The notes under the pieces were generated by a model that was given only the letters and a program-made list of their open reading frames with translations, did no database searches and was not told where the DNA came from. From Stenotrophomonas sp. WZN-1 (GTDB lineage: Bacteria > Pseudomonadota > Gammaproteobacteria > Xanthomonadales > Xanthomonadaceae): a stretch of DNA of 64,000 bases. The position numbers and the translations under genes were made by a program. Shown one piece after another: positions 17,475-27,067 of this stretch; within the stretch, counting starts at the first letter, position 1; the number at the start of each line of letters is the position of its first letter. Location: contig NZ_CP021768.1 in the NCBI RefSeq assembly GCF_002192255.1, forward strand, positions 2,126,001 to 2,190,000, written 5' to 3'.

Positions 17475-18653
17475 TCAGCGCAGCAGGCTGAGCACGCCCT
17501 GCGGCACCTGGTTGGCCTGGGCCAGCATGGCCGTACCGGCCTGCTGCAGGATCTGGGTGCGGGTCAGCTCCGCGGTTTCCTTGGCGAAGTCGGTGTCCTT
17601 GATGCGGCTGCGCGAAGCCGACAGGTTTTCCGACGAGGTCTGCAGGTTGGCCACGACCGAGGTGAAGCGGTTCTGGATCGCACCGAGGTCGGCGCGGGTG
17701 CTGTTGATCGCACCCAGGGCCTTGTCGACCACTTCCAGCGCCTGCTGGGCGCCGAGCACGGTGCTCACGTCCAGCTTCTGCACGTTGGCCGAGGTGTCGG
17801 TGCCGGCGGTGTAGGCGCCCGCAGCCGCCGCGGTGCCCCAGGTCTTGGCGGTCGCGTCGTAGTCGCTGCGCATCAGGGCGATATCGGCGGTGGCGACAGC
17901 CTTGCCTTCCTTCACCGAGCTCAGCTTCAAGGAGCCGTCGGCATTGGCTTCGGCGTAGATGCCGGCCTCGCCGATCTTGGCGTTGATGGCGGTGGCGACG
18001 GCCTTGGAGGCATCCGCCGTGGTGGCGCCGGCCTTCACTTCAACCGTGCCGATGTCCACACCCATCACGGTGCCGGAGAAGCGGGCACCGTCGGTGCTGG
18101 CGGCCAGGGCAGCGGTCGCACCGGTGGCGAAGGTCGAGGTGCCCAGCGAGCCGGCCTTGGCATCGATGGTCTTGTCGATGGCGATGGCCTGGCCGGCATT
18201 GGCGCCAACCTGGAACAGCTGGCTGGAGAAGGTGCCGTCCAGCAGCTTGGTGCCGTTGAAGTCCGACTGCTTGGCAACGCGGTCGATTTCCGAGACCAGC
18301 TGGGTCACTTCGGCCTGCAGTGCCTTGCGGTCGCTGGCCGAGTTGGTGGCGTTGGAGGCCTGCACCGACAGCTCGCGGACGCGCTGCAGGTTGTTGCCGA
18401 TCTCGGTCAGCGAACCTTCTGCTACCTGGGCCAGCGAGATACCGTCGTTGGCATTGCGGATGGCGACGTCGGTACCGCGGATCTGCGTGCCGAAGCGCTC
18501 GGAGATCGCCAGGCCGGCGGCGTCGTCCTTGGCGCTGTTGATGCGCGAACCGGAGGACAGGCGCTGGATGGTGGTGGCCAGCGAGCTGCCGCTGGTGCTC
18601 AGGTTGCGCTGAGCATTCAGGGACATGGTGTTGGTGTTGATGACTTGTGCCAT
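17475..18653 (-). CDS. fliC: Flagellin (third, promoter-distal copy)
   Basis: 392 residues. The conserved N-terminal D0/D1 region begins MAQVINTNTMSLNAQRN and runs to about residue 165. The middle (about 168-300) is variable. The conserved C-terminal D1/D0 region ends QANQVPQGVLSLLR. Apart from one T/S change, residues 1 to about 168 equal those of the neighbouring copy at 18740, while the middle differs completely. The ATG at 18653 follows an 86-nt spacer with an 11-bp hairpin and no recognisable sigma-28 site, so expression probably depends on read-through from upstream copies. Confidence 0.96.
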   Translation of the reverse strand: MAQVINTNTMSLNAQRNLSTSGSSLATTIQRLSSGSRINSAKDDAAGLAISERFGTQIRGTDVAIRNANDGISLAQVAEGSLTEIGNNLQRVRELSVQASNATNSASDRKALQAEVTQLVSEIDRVAKQSDFNGTKLLDGTFSSQLFQVGANAGQAIAIDKTIDAKAGSLGTSTFATGATAALAASTDGARFSGTVMGVDIGTVEVKAGATTADASKAVATAINAKIGEAGIYAEANADGSLKLSSVKEGKAVATADIALMRSDYDATAKTWGTAAAAGAYTAGTDTSANVQKLDVSTVLGAQQALEVVDKALGAINSTRADLGAIQNRFTSVVANLQTSSENLSASRSRIKDTDFAKETAELTRTQILQQAGTAMLAQANQVPQGVLSLLR

Positions 18654-18693
18654 GGTGCTTTTCCTTTGGCGAAGGTGGAACGTGTTTCAGGAT

Positions 18694-18720
18694 CCGGGCG
18701 CCGCGTCATGCGGCGCCCGG
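18694..18720. repeat. 11-bp perfect hairpin between flagellin genes
   Basis: CCGGGCGCCGC, loop GTCAT, GCGGCGCCCGG. It lies 19 nt past the stop of the second flagellin and 40 nt before the start of the third. No T-tract follows on the minus strand, which fits a partial terminator or an RNA-stabilising element. Confidence 0.75.
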
Positions 18721-18739
18721 AGGTCGATCAGCGAGCGGA

Positions 18740-19930
18740 TCAGCGCAGCAGGCTGAGCACGCCCTGCGGCACCTGGTTGGCCTGGGCCAGCATGGCCGTG
18801 CCGGCCTGCTGCAGGATCTGGGTGCGGGTCAGTTCGGCGGTTTCCTTGGCGAAGTCGGTGTCCTTGATGCGGCTGCGCGAAGCCGACAGGTTCTCCGACG
18901 AGGTCTGCAGGTTGGCCACGACCGAGGTGAAGCGGTTCTGGACCGCACCGAGGTCGGCGCGGGTGCTGTTGATCGCACCCAGGGCCTTGTCGACGATTTC
19001 CATCGCCTGCTGGGCGCCCTTCACGGTGCTGACGTCCAGGTTGCTGGCGTACTTCGCAGCCGGAGCCGTAGCAGCGGTGGTGGCGGTGAAGGTCGGCGCG
19101 GTGGCACCGGTCCAGGTGCCCGGGGTCGCGGTGATGGCCTTGAAGGAGCCGTCGGCGTTGGTGCTGTCCTTGACCGAGGTCAGGGTCACGCCGGTGGTGC
19201 CATTCACTTCAGCGTAGACGCCGGTCTCGCCGATCTTGGCGTTGATCGCGGTCACCAGCGCTTCACGCGAGGCCTTGCCGGTAGCAGCAGCATCGGCGCC
19301 CTGCTTGACCGAGACGTCGGCGATGGCCACGCCGTTGATGGACAGGCCGCTGGTGCTGAAATCAGCGTTGGTGCCCGGGTCCGCGAGGGCCAGCGAGTTG
19401 GTGTCGAACCTGGCGCCGCCCAGGGCATTGGCCTTGGCATCGATGGTCTTGTCGATGGCGATGGCCTGGCCGGCGTTGGCGCCGACCTGGAACAGCTGGC
19501 TGGAGAACGAACCGTCCAGCAGCTTGGTGCCGTTGAAGTCCGACTGCTTGGCGACGCGGTCGATTTCCGAGACCAGCTGGGTCACTTCGGCCTGCAGTGC
19601 CTTGCGGTCGCTGGCCGAGTTGGTGGCGTTGGAGGCCTGCACCGACAGCTCGCGGACGCGCTGCAGGTTGTTGCCGATTTCGGTCAGCGAACCTTCGGCG
19701 ACCTGGGCCAGCGAGATGCCGTCGTTGGCATTGCGGATGGCGACGTCGGTACCGCGGATCTGCGTGCCGAAGCGCTCGGAGATCGCCAGGCCGGCGGCGT
19801 CGTCCTTGGCGCTGTTGATGCGCGAACCGGAGGACAGGCGCTGGATGGTGGTAGCCAGCGAGCTGCCGCTGGTGCTCAGGTTACGCTGAGCATTCAACGA
19901 CATCGTATTGGTGTTGATGACTTGTGCCAT
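18740..19930 (-). CDS. fliC: Flagellin (second copy)
   Basis: 396 residues with flagellin D0/D1 ends (MAQVINTNTMSLNAQRN at the start; QANQVPQGVLSLLR at the end) and a distinct variable centre (about 168-303). Its N-terminal 167 residues are almost identical to the copy at 17475 and differ at many sites from the copy at 20003, suggesting recent duplication or gene conversion. The ATG at 19930 is preceded by GAGGAG-like bases. The 72-nt spacer from the first flagellin has a 7-bp GC hairpin and no sigma-28 box. Confidence 0.96.
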   Translation of the reverse strand: MAQVINTNTMSLNAQRNLSTSGSSLATTIQRLSSGSRINSAKDDAAGLAISERFGTQIRGTDVAIRNANDGISLAQVAEGSLTEIGNNLQRVRELSVQASNATNSASDRKALQAEVTQLVSEIDRVAKQSDFNGTKLLDGSFSSQLFQVGANAGQAIAIDKTIDAKANALGGARFDTNSLALADPGTNADFSTSGLSINGVAIADVSVKQGADAAATGKASREALVTAINAKIGETGVYAEVNGTTGVTLTSVKDSTNADGSFKAITATPGTWTGATAPTFTATTAATAPAAKYASNLDVSTVKGAQQAMEIVDKALGAINSTRADLGAVQNRFTSVVANLQTSSENLSASRSRIKDTDFAKETAELTRTQILQQAGTAMLAQANQVPQGVLSLLR

Positions 19931-19971
19931 GAGGAGAGGTCCTTGAGCGGTTGCACGTGAGTTGGGTTAGA

Positions 19972-19995
19972 CGCCCCCGACGTGCCCCGGGGGCG
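19972..19995. repeat. GC hairpin between first and second flagellin genes
   Basis: CGCCCCC, 10-nt loop, GGGGGCG: a 7-bp perfect stem just past the stop of the first flagellin, with no U-tract on the minus strand. Its placement parallels 18694-18720. Confidence 0.55.
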
Positions 19996-20002
19996 GCTCA
20001 TG

Positions 20003-21223
20003 TCAGCGCTGCAACAGGCTGAGCACGTTCTGCGGTACCTGGTTGGCCTGGGCCAGCATGGCCGTACCGGCCTGCTGCAGGATCTGGGTGCGGGTCAGTT
20101 CGGCGGTTTCCTTGGCGAAGTCGGTATCGCGGATGCGGCTGCGCGATGCGGACAGGTTCTCCGAGGAGGTCTGCAGGTTGGCCACCACCGAGGTGAAGCG
20201 GTTCTGGATCGCACCGAGGTCGGCGCGGACGCTGTTGACCGATTCCAGGGCCTTGTCGACGATCGACATCGCCTTCTGTGCTCCTTCGGCGGTGGTGACG
20301 TTCAGGTCCTTGACGAAACTGGCCGCTGCACCGGTCAGGGTGCCGCCGTTGGTGCTGGTCTCGGTCAGGCCCAGGCCGGCGATGGTCGCGGCGGTGGCGC
20401 CGGCCGGCGGAGTCGCCGCGCTGACACCCAGGGCGAAGGTCTGGCCATCCTTGACCGAGGCCAGGCTGACGACGCCGGCATTGACCGAGGCAACCACGCC
20501 GGTTTCACCCAGCTTGTTGTTGATCGCCGCCGCGGTGGCCGAGGTGATCGACTCGCCGGCCTTCACCGTGAAGTCGCTGATGGTGACCGTGGTGGCGGTG
20601 CCGCCCGGCGGGGTTACCGAGACCTGCAGGCCGGAGTAGGTGGTGTCGGCGGTGGCCTTGTCGGCCGCTGCCAGGCTGGTGCCGGTGTAGCCGTTGGCGA
20701 AGGTGGCCGCGCCCAGCGAATCCGCCTTGGCGTTGACCACGCTGTTGATGGCGATGGCCTGACCGGCGTTGGCGCCCACCTGGAACAGCTGGCTGGTGAA
20801 GCTGCCGTCCAGCAGCTTGGTGCCGTTGAAGTCGGCCTGCTTGGCGACGCGGTCGATCTCGCTGACCAGCTGGGTCACTTCAGCCTGCAGGGCCTTGCGG
20901 TCGCTGGCCGAGTTGGTGGCATTGGAAGCCTGCACACCCAGTTCGCGGATGCGCTGCAGGTTGTTGCCGACTTCATTCAGCGAACCCTCGGCGACCTGGG
21001 CCAGCGAGATACCGTCGTTGGCGTTGCGGATGGCCACGTCCAAGCCACGGATCTGGGTGGTGAAGCGCTCGCTGATGGCCAGGCCGGCCGCGTCGTCCTT
21101 CGCGCTGTTGATGCGCAGGCCGGACGAGAGGCGCTGGATGGTGGTAGCGAGCGAGCTGCCGCTGGTGCTCAGGTTGCGCTGAGCGTTGAGCGACATCGTA
21201 TTGGTGTTGATTACCTGTGCCAT
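20003..21223 (-). CDS. fliC: Flagellin (first, promoter-proximal copy)
   Basis: 406 residues starting MAQVINTNTMSLNAQRN at ATG 21223, with GAGGAGA 7-9 nt upstream. D0/D1 ends are conserved, and the variable centre (about 165-315) is glycine/threonine-rich. It differs from the two downstream copies at marker sites (SSGLRIN for SSGSRIN, FTTQIRGLDV for FGTQIRGTDV) and ends QNVLSLLQR. A near-consensus sigma-28 promoter lies about 95 nt upstream, the only one found for the three flagellin genes. Confidence 0.97.
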   Translation of the reverse strand: MAQVINTNTMSLNAQRNLSTSGSSLATTIQRLSSGLRINSAKDDAAGLAISERFTTQIRGLDVAIRNANDGISLAQVAEGSLNEVGNNLQRIRELGVQASNATNSASDRKALQAEVTQLVSEIDRVAKQADFNGTKLLDGSFTSQLFQVGANAGQAIAINSVVNAKADSLGAATFANGYTGTSLAAADKATADTTYSGLQVSVTPPGGTATTVTISDFTVKAGESITSATAAAINNKLGETGVVASVNAGVVSLASVKDGQTFALGVSAATPPAGATAATIAGLGLTETSTNGGTLTGAAASFVKDLNVTTAEGAQKAMSIVDKALESVNSVRADLGAIQNRFTSVVANLQTSSENLSASRSRIRDTDFAKETAELTRTQILQQAGTAMLAQANQVPQNVLSLLQR

Positions 21224-21317
21224 GGGGTCGTCTCCTCTTATATGGAACCCGTTGGTGAATGAAACGAAGCGCCGCCTGTTTTTTTGTGTGGCTGTGTGCT
21301 TCGCCGTTGCCAAATGA

Positions 21318-21344
21318 ATAACGGCGCTTTGTCAACAACCTTTA
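21318..21344 (-). promoter_or_regulatory. sigma-28 promoter of the flagellin cluster
   Basis: Minus strand: TAAA (21344-21341), 15 nt, GCCGTTAT (21325-21318), against TAAA-N15-GCCGATAA. The expected 5' leader is about 90 nt. The same two boxes and spacing occur at flgM. Confidence 0.85.
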
Positions 21345-21535
21345 GCCGTGAATTCCGCTGGAGCCAGAATTCGTTGCCGGAGGCTGTTTTCCCGGGGTTT
21401 TTCAGCCTTGGTCGGGCGTGAAGGCGACCCCGGAAGGGGCGGTTGGGCATGCCCAACCAGCGCTGATGAGGGTATCGGCGGGGCAGGGCCGGGCTTGATG
21501 GGAAATCACGGAAAATGCGCCGGGGCACCTTTCCG

Positions 21536-21558
21536 GTAGCGCCGGGCCACGCCCGGCG
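21536..21558 (+). repeat. SMAG-type REP, single copy
   Basis: GTAG followed by an 8-bp palindrome (CGCCGGGC-CAC-GCCCGGCG). It lies upstream of the flagellin promoter and 27 nt before the flgL terminator, in the 416-bp flgL-fliC gap. Confidence 0.8.
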
Positions 21559-21584
21559 CGCGATGGAATGGGCACGCAGAAACG

Positions 21585-21616
21585 AAAAAGGCCGCGATGC
21601 AGGGCATCGCGGCCTT
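21585..21616 (-). terminator. Intrinsic terminator of the flg operon after flgL
   Basis: Minus strand AAGGCCGCGATGC, loop CCT, GCATCGCGGCCTT followed by TTT: a 13-bp stem with a five-T run (counting stem Ts), 24 nt past the flgL stop. It separates flgB-L from the flagellin genes. Confidence 0.93.
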
Positions 21617-21639
21617 CAGAGGGTGGCGCTTGGGAAGCG

Positions 21640-22842
21640 TCAGCGGAGCTTGTTGAACAGCGACATCGACTGCATCTGCGAGAAGATCGTCTGTGCCGCC
21701 TGCAGCGCGGTGCTCTGCAGCTGGTACTGGCTCAGCGCATCGGCGTAATCCAGGTCGCGCATCTGCGACAGCGTGGTCTTCAGGGTCACGCCATTGGCCT
21801 CGCGCATGTCGGCCGCGTTGTCCAATGCCTTCAACTGCGCACCACCGGCAGCGCGCGAATCGATCATCCGCTCGGAGGCGCGTGCCACGTCGCGCAGTGC
21901 ACTCTGCAGCTGGTTCTGCTGCGCGGTCATCTGCGCGGTGGTGCCGGTGTCGGCACCCAGCGCTGCCACCAGGTTGTCCATGGTGGCGAAGATGTCGCGG
22001 CTGCTGGCGGCCTGTACGCTGAAGCTGTCGCCCGCCGCCGGTGCGCCCGTGATGCGCAGGCGCACACCGTTCACTTCCAGATCGTCGCCGGCCTTGTAGG
22101 TGCCGGTGCCGGTCACGTTGCCTGCGCCATCCACCACCTCGTACTGGTTGCCGGTGGTGAAACGGACGCTGAAGCCCTGGCCGTTCCAGCTGTCGCTGCC
22201 ATCGCGGGTGACGTTGGTCAGCACGCCGTTGCCGGTGTTGCCGGCTGCGGCGCTGCCGTCAACGAAGCCATCGCCGGTGGGAATGCGCATGAAGATCTCG
22301 CTGCCTGGCAGGGCATCGCGCACATAGGTATCGGGGCCGACTTCGATCTGGCGCTGTGTCTGGTCACCGCGGTAGACCACCTTGCCGTTGATCTTGGCAA
22401 ACGGCGGGTCGCCATCGTTGGTGCCGCCGAACACGTAGCGGCCGGTGCCGTCGTCGGCGTTGGCCAGCGACAGCAGGCCGTCGCGGATCTGGTTGACCTC
22501 GGTGATCAGTGTCTTCTTGTCGGCCGCGCTCAGCGCTGGATTGCTGGCCTGGATGGTCAGATCGTTGACGCGTGCCATCAGGTCGTTGACCTGGGCCAGG
22601 GTGTTTTCCTGCACGCCCAAGCGGTTCTGCACGTTGCCGGCGTTGAGCTTCATGCGGTCCAGCGCGGCAAGGCTGCGGTCAAGGCCGACCGCAGTACCGG
22701 CGGCAACCGGATCGTCCTTGGCGCTGACGATCTTGCTGCCGGTGGCGATCTGCTGCTCCAGATGGCTGAGCTTGGCCTGCTTGGCCATCATCAGCGACAC
22801 CGACTGGTTGAACATCATGCTGGTGGAGATACGGCTGCTCAT
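21640..22842 (-). CDS. flgL: FlgL, hook-filament junction protein
   Basis: 400 residues. The flagellin-like N-terminus (MSSRISTSMMFNQSVSLMMA, then IATGSKIVSAKDDPVAAGTA) and C-terminus (ALSQYQLQSTALQAAQTIFS) are conserved; the middle is variable. FlgL joins FlgK to the filament. It overlaps the flgK stop by 4 nt and is the last gene of the flg run, ending at a strong terminator. Confidence 0.95.
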   Translation of the reverse strand: MSSRISTSMMFNQSVSLMMAKQAKLSHLEQQIATGSKIVSAKDDPVAAGTAVGLDRSLAALDRMKLNAGNVQNRLGVQENTLAQVNDLMARVNDLTIQASNPALSAADKKTLITEVNQIRDGLLSLANADDGTGRYVFGGTNDGDPPFAKINGKVVYRGDQTQRQIEVGPDTYVRDALPGSEIFMRIPTGDGFVDGSAAAGNTGNGVLTNVTRDGSDSWNGQGFSVRFTTGNQYEVVDGAGNVTGTGTYKAGDDLEVNGVRLRITGAPAAGDSFSVQAASSRDIFATMDNLVAALGADTGTTAQMTAQQNQLQSALRDVARASERMIDSRAAGGAQLKALDNAADMREANGVTLKTTLSQMRDLDYADALSQYQLQSTALQAAQTIFSQMQSMSLFNKLR

Positions 22843-24719
22843 CGGCGGACGGCTCCCAGGATGGTCTGGAACATGCTGTCGGCGGTGGAGATCAGCTGCG
22901 AGGCGGCCTGGTAGGCCTGCTGCAGACGCAGCATGTCGGCGGCTTCCTCGTCCAGGTTCACACCGGATACTTCATCGCGGGCTTCCTGCGCCTTGTCATT
23001 GATCACCAGCTGCGCGTCGAGCGAGTACTCGGCCGAACGGGCGGCGGCACCGACCTGCGTGGTCAGGCCCCCCAGCGCGCCGTTCAGTGTCACCGTTCCG
23101 GCGTTGAACGCCTTCGCGCTTTCCACCTTGGCCAGCTTGGAGGCGTTGCTGTTGTCCGACGAACCGGCCGGAGTCGGGGTGATGTTGAAGGTATCGCCCA
23201 CCTTCGGTGCACCGTCCAGCACGAAGCTCCAGCCGTTGGCACTGATGGTCTGGCCGGGCGTGTAGGTCTGCGGCGGGCCACCGTCGATGGTGTAGGTGGT
23301 GGCCGAGGTGAACACGATCGCCGACGGATTGCGCAGGTTGGCGTTGGTCGAATCGGTGACGGTGACGCCGCTCAGCTTGCCGGTACCGGTATTGGCGGTG
23401 GCGGCCGCGCCCTTCACCGCTGCAGCGGCGGCGATGCGCGAGGGGTCGGTGATCGCCATTTCCAGGCTGCCGGCCACGCCGGCGGTCGGCTGCAGCAGGA
23501 AGCGGTCATTTGCAGCCGGCGTACCGCCGACGACCAGCTTGACGCCGTTGATCACCAGCGGATCAGCGGCGGTGCCGGTGCCGGTCAGCGGAATGCTGGC
23601 GCCGGTGTCGGCGCGGCTGGCCTTCCAGTTGGTGCCATCGAACTGCAGCACCACGTTCTGCGCATCCAGCTTGCCCAGGTCGCCATAGGTTGCGCTGAGG
23701 CTGGCGGTGCCGGCATTGCTGTTGTTGGCGGTGACACGCGGATTGCCGATGTTGAAGAAGTCGCCGCCCATCTGGCCATACAGGTCGACGCCCTGGTGGT
23801 GTGCCTGGTTGAAGCTTTCGGCCAGGCCCACCGCCAGCTTGCCGAGTTCAGCCTGGGCAGGGGTCAGCACGGTGTCGCGGAACTCCAGAAGGCCGCCGAT
23901 CTGGCCGCCGACGGCCTTCGGATCGAGGCGGATGGTGTTGCCCTGGGTCTCCAGTGCCAGCTGCAGGCGCTCGGGCTGGTACGGATCGGCCACGGTGGTG
24001 ACCTTGGTCGCCGTGGTACCCACCACCAGCGCGTTGCCGCCGGCGGTGTAGACATTCATGATGCCGCCGTCCTGGATCACCGCCGTGCCACCGGTGTAGC
24101 CGATCAGCTGGGTGATCAGCTGGTCGCGGCGGTCGAGCAGGTCGGGTGCGGCAGAGGCGATGTTGGTGCCGATGGCGCCGTTGATCTGCGCGATTTCCTG
24201 CGCCAGGCGGTTGACCTCGGTGGCACCGGCCAGCAGGCCGTTGTTGACCTCGCTGTTGAGGTTGTTCAGGTGCGTGTTGAGCTGCACGAAGCGGTTGGCC
24301 AGGGCCTTGCCGCCGTCGAGCATGTTCTGGCGGTCGGCGGTGCCGGCCGCGTTGGACGACAGTCCGCTGACCGAATCGAAGAAGTTCGACCAGACGCCGG
24401 CCACGTTGGTTGCCGCATCGGAGAACAGGGCATTGACCCGGTCGGCCATGCCCGATAGCTGCTTCAGGCGCGCCAGTTCACCGCTGCTGTCCAGCAGGCG
24501 GGAGATCGCCAGCTGGTCGGCGGTGCGACGGATGTCGGTGATGCGGGTCCCGTTGCCGACCGTGCCATAGCCGTAGTTCTGTGGATCGGCGGTGGCGAAG
24601 TTGACCTTCTGCCGGCTGTAGCCGGGCGTATTGAGGTTGGCCACGTTGTGGCTGGTGGTCGCCAACGCACGCTGGAAGGCGAGCAGGGCACCGGTACCGG
24701 TGGAAAGTACGCTGGACAT
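22839..24719 (-). CDS. flgK: FlgK, hook-filament junction protein (HAP1)
   Basis: 626 residues. The N-terminal rod-protein motif is SHNVANLNTPGYSRQKV and the C-terminal domain ends with LRLQQAYQAASQLISTADSM. FlgK caps the hook and receives FlgL. The ATG at 24719 is preferred (GAGG 7 nt upstream) over an in-frame TTG four codons earlier that overlaps the flgJ stop. Length is typical for this group. Confidence 0.95.
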   Translation of the reverse strand: MSSVLSTGTGALLAFQRALATTSHNVANLNTPGYSRQKVNFATADPQNYGYGTVGNGTRITDIRRTADQLAISRLLDSSGELARLKQLSGMADRVNALFSDAATNVAGVWSNFFDSVSGLSSNAAGTADRQNMLDGGKALANRFVQLNTHLNNLNSEVNNGLLAGATEVNRLAQEIAQINGAIGTNIASAAPDLLDRRDQLITQLIGYTGGTAVIQDGGIMNVYTAGGNALVVGTTATKVTTVADPYQPERLQLALETQGNTIRLDPKAVGGQIGGLLEFRDTVLTPAQAELGKLAVGLAESFNQAHHQGVDLYGQMGGDFFNIGNPRVTANNSNAGTASLSATYGDLGKLDAQNVVLQFDGTNWKASRADTGASIPLTGTGTAADPLVINGVKLVVGGTPAANDRFLLQPTAGVAGSLEMAITDPSRIAAAAAVKGAAATANTGTGKLSGVTVTDSTNANLRNPSAIVFTSATTYTIDGGPPQTYTPGQTISANGWSFVLDGAPKVGDTFNITPTPAGSSDNSNASKLAKVESAKAFNAGTVTLNGALGGLTTQVGAAARSAEYSLDAQLVINDKAQEARDEVSGVNLDEEAADMLRLQQAYQAASQLISTADSMFQTILGAVRR

Positions 24720-24727
24720 GGTGTTCC

Positions 24728-25927
24728 TCAACGACGAGTGATACCCAGCGCCGCGGTCGCGGTGCTGGCGAAGGTCTGGCCAAGGCGCGAGCCGGCGTCG
24801 GCCACGGCGGCGACGGCGCGCTCGATGGTCGGGCCACCGGCGATCGCGGCGATCTTGGCGGCGTAGCGCGGGTCGGTGGCATAGCCGGCGCGCTGCAGGC
24901 CACGGGCGAAGCCCTGCACATCGGTGCCGGCCTGCAGGGCCTGCTGGTAGCGCGGGCTGGTCTTCAGCAGGCGCACGTAGTCGGCGAAGCTTTCGGCCGG
25001 CGAACTGTAGGCGCGGAAGCTGGCGGTCTCGTTGCGGCGCACACCGTCCACATACTCATGGGTGCCGGCCGTGGCGCGCTGGCCGTTCCAGCCATTGGCC
25101 TTGATGCCGAACAGATTGTGCGAGGTGCTGCCGTCGGCATGCTTGATGTGCCGCTTGCCCCAGCCGGTTTCCAGTGCGGCCTGGGCGACGAGCGCACGGG
25201 CGTCCACGCCCAGTTCCCTGGCCGCGCTCTGCGCGTGCTGCCAGATGCTGGCGACGAAGCCCTCCGGGGTATGCTCGCCGAGCTGGGCCACGGCGGTACG
25301 GGTGGCCATCGCATCAGCCGGGTTGATCGCCGTACCGCGATTGCTGGCCGTTGCGGACCACTGGTCGTTGCTGGCCGCCCAGTCATTGCCCTGCAGGCTG
25401 CCGATGTACGGATCTTCGGTGCCCAGCGAGCGGTGCAGGCTGCTGCTTTCGCGCCCGGCGATCAGGTCCAGCGCCTGTTCCATCGGCGCAACCACGGCCT
25501 GTGCGCCGTGCTGTGCACCGGCCGCCATCTGCTGCAGCATGCGCACGGCCTGGCTGCCATCTTCCAGTGGCAGCGACGGGGCGGGCTTGGCCGGTGCGTT
25601 GAGCTGGTAGGCACGACTGGCCTTGGCCGCATCCACACGGGTATCCAGGGCCGGGCCTTCGGCGGCCTGGCCGGACAGCTGGCGGGTGATCATGCCGGAC
25701 AGGCCCAGACCCTTGCCTCGGGTCATCGCCTCGGCGATCTTCTGGTCGTACATGTCGCGGAACATCTTGTTCTCGCCGGGAAACAGCGAGTCGCCGAAGC
25801 TGGCATCGCGCATGCTCTTGACCAGCATCTGTGCGAACTGGCCTTCCAGCTGGCGCGCGACCTTGTCGATCCTGGCCGGGTCGTTCTGCTGCGCCGGGTG
25901 CAGATCAAATGCGGGATTGATGCGCAT
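24728..25927 (-). CDS. flgJ: FlgJ, rod-cap protein with peptidoglycan hydrolase domain
   Basis: 399 residues. The N-terminal rod-binding domain (about 15-100: ARQLEGQFAQMLVKSMRDAS, GLSGMITRQLSG) is followed by a linker and a C-terminal glucosaminidase-type muramidase domain (about 225-375). That domain has the catalytic region AQAALETGWGKRH and NLFGIKANGWNG. FlgJ caps the growing rod and cuts a hole in peptidoglycan. The two-domain form is typical of gamma- and betaproteobacteria. It starts 1 nt after the flgI stop. Confidence 0.95.
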   Translation of the reverse strand: MRINPAFDLHPAQQNDPARIDKVARQLEGQFAQMLVKSMRDASFGDSLFPGENKMFRDMYDQKIAEAMTRGKGLGLSGMITRQLSGQAAEGPALDTRVDAAKASRAYQLNAPAKPAPSLPLEDGSQAVRMLQQMAAGAQHGAQAVVAPMEQALDLIAGRESSSLHRSLGTEDPYIGSLQGNDWAASNDQWSATASNRGTAINPADAMATRTAVAQLGEHTPEGFVASIWQHAQSAARELGVDARALVAQAALETGWGKRHIKHADGSTSHNLFGIKANGWNGQRATAGTHEYVDGVRRNETASFRAYSSPAESFADYVRLLKTSPRYQQALQAGTDVQGFARGLQRAGYATDPRYAAKIAAIAGGPTIERAVAAVADAGSRLGQTFASTATAALGITRR

Positions 25928-25928
25928 G

Positions 25929-27065
25929 TCAGATCACCTCGAGCTCGGCGCTCAGTGCACCGGCCTGCTTCAGGGCTTCCAGGATCGCGATCAGGTCGCC
26001 CGGTGCCGCGCCCACGGCGTTCACCGCGTGCACGATCTCGTCCAGGGTGGTGCCGCCGCTGAACTTGAACATGCGGCTGCCATCGTTGGTGGCGGTAATG
26101 GTCGACTGCGGGCTGGCCACGGTACGGCCGCCGGACAGGGCATTGGGCTGGCTGACGTTGGTGTTTTCCTGGATCGTCACCGTCAGCGAACCATGCGAGA
26201 TGGCGGCCGGGCCGACCCGCACCTGCTGGCCGATGACCACGGTGCCGGTGCGCGAATTGACCACCACCTTGGCCGGCGCGCTGCCCGGGGTCAGCTCCAG
26301 GTTCTCGATGCGCGCCAGCAGGCCGATGCGTGCGCCCGGATCGGTGGGCGCAGTGACGGCTACGGTCACGCCGTCAACCGCACGCGCAGCGCCTTCGCCG
26401 AACGCGTTGTTGAGCGCGGCGACCATGCGCGAAACGGTGGTGAAATCGTTGTTGTGCAGGTTCAGGGTGATGTCGCCGCCATTGGCGAGCGGATCGGGCA
26501 GGGCGCGTTCAACGGTGGCGCCATTGGGAATGCGGCCGACGCTGGGCACGTTCACCGAGACGCGCGAGCCATCCTTGCCCTGCGCGCCAAAGCCGCCGAC
26601 GATCAGGTTGCCCTGCGCGATGGCATAGATCTGGCCGTCGGCGCCGCGCAGCGGGGCCATCAGCAGCGAACCGCCACGCAGTGACACCGCGTTGCCGATC
26701 GAGGACACGGTGATGTCGATCGGCTGGCCCGGCTTGGCGAACGGCGGCAGCTCGGCATGGATCGCCACGGCCGCCACGTTCTTCAGCTGCGGATTGACGT
26801 TCGCCGGCACGTTCACGCCCAGCTCGCCGAGCAGGTTCTTCAGGCTCTGCACGGTGAAGGGTGCCTGGCTGGTGCGGTCGCCGCTGCCGTCCAGGCCGAC
26901 CACCAGGCCGTAGCCCACCAGTGCATTGCCGCGCACGCCACCGACCTGGGCCAGGTCCTTGATGCGTTCGGCGCTGGCCGGGGCTGCCATTGCCAGCAGC
27001 ATCAGTGTGACGAACGACGCCACGCGGCGCTGCCAGGAAGAAGAGAGGAAGAGTTTCATGGCCAT
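25929..27065 (-). CDS. flgI: FlgI, flagellar P-ring protein
   Basis: 378 residues with a Sec signal peptide ([15 protein letters not shown], cleavage near residue 32) and the mature start [20 protein letters not shown], diagnostic of FlgI. FlgI forms the periplasmic bushing around the rod in peptidoglycan. Two ATG codons, two codons apart (27065, 27059), are possible starts; neither has a clear Shine-Dalgarno, and translation may be coupled to flgH, whose stop is 2 nt upstream. Confidence 0.96.
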   Translation of the reverse strand: MAMKLFLSSSWQRRVASFVTLMLLAMAAPASAERIKDLAQVGGVRGNALVGYGLVVGLDGSGDRTSQAPFTVQSLKNLLGELGVNVPANVNPQLKNVAAVAIHAELPPFAKPGQPIDITVSSIGNAVSLRGGSLLMAPLRGADGQIYAIAQGNLIVGGFGAQGKDGSRVSVNVPSVGRIPNGATVERALPDPLANGGDITLNLHNNDFTTVSRMVAALNNAFGEGAARAVDGVTVAVTAPTDPGARIGLLARIENLELTPGSAPAKVVVNSRTGTVVIGQQVRVGPAAISHGSLTVTIQENTNVSQPNALSGGRTVASPQSTITATNDGSRMFKFSGGTTLDEIVHAVNAVGAAPGDLIAILEALKQAGALSAELEVI

Positions 27066-27067
27066 GC

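Noticed and set aside
19931..20002. Search for separate sigma-28 promoters for the second and third flagellins
   Set aside because: No pair of -35/-10 boxes at suitable spacing is present in the 72-nt and 86-nt spacers; only GC hairpins were found.
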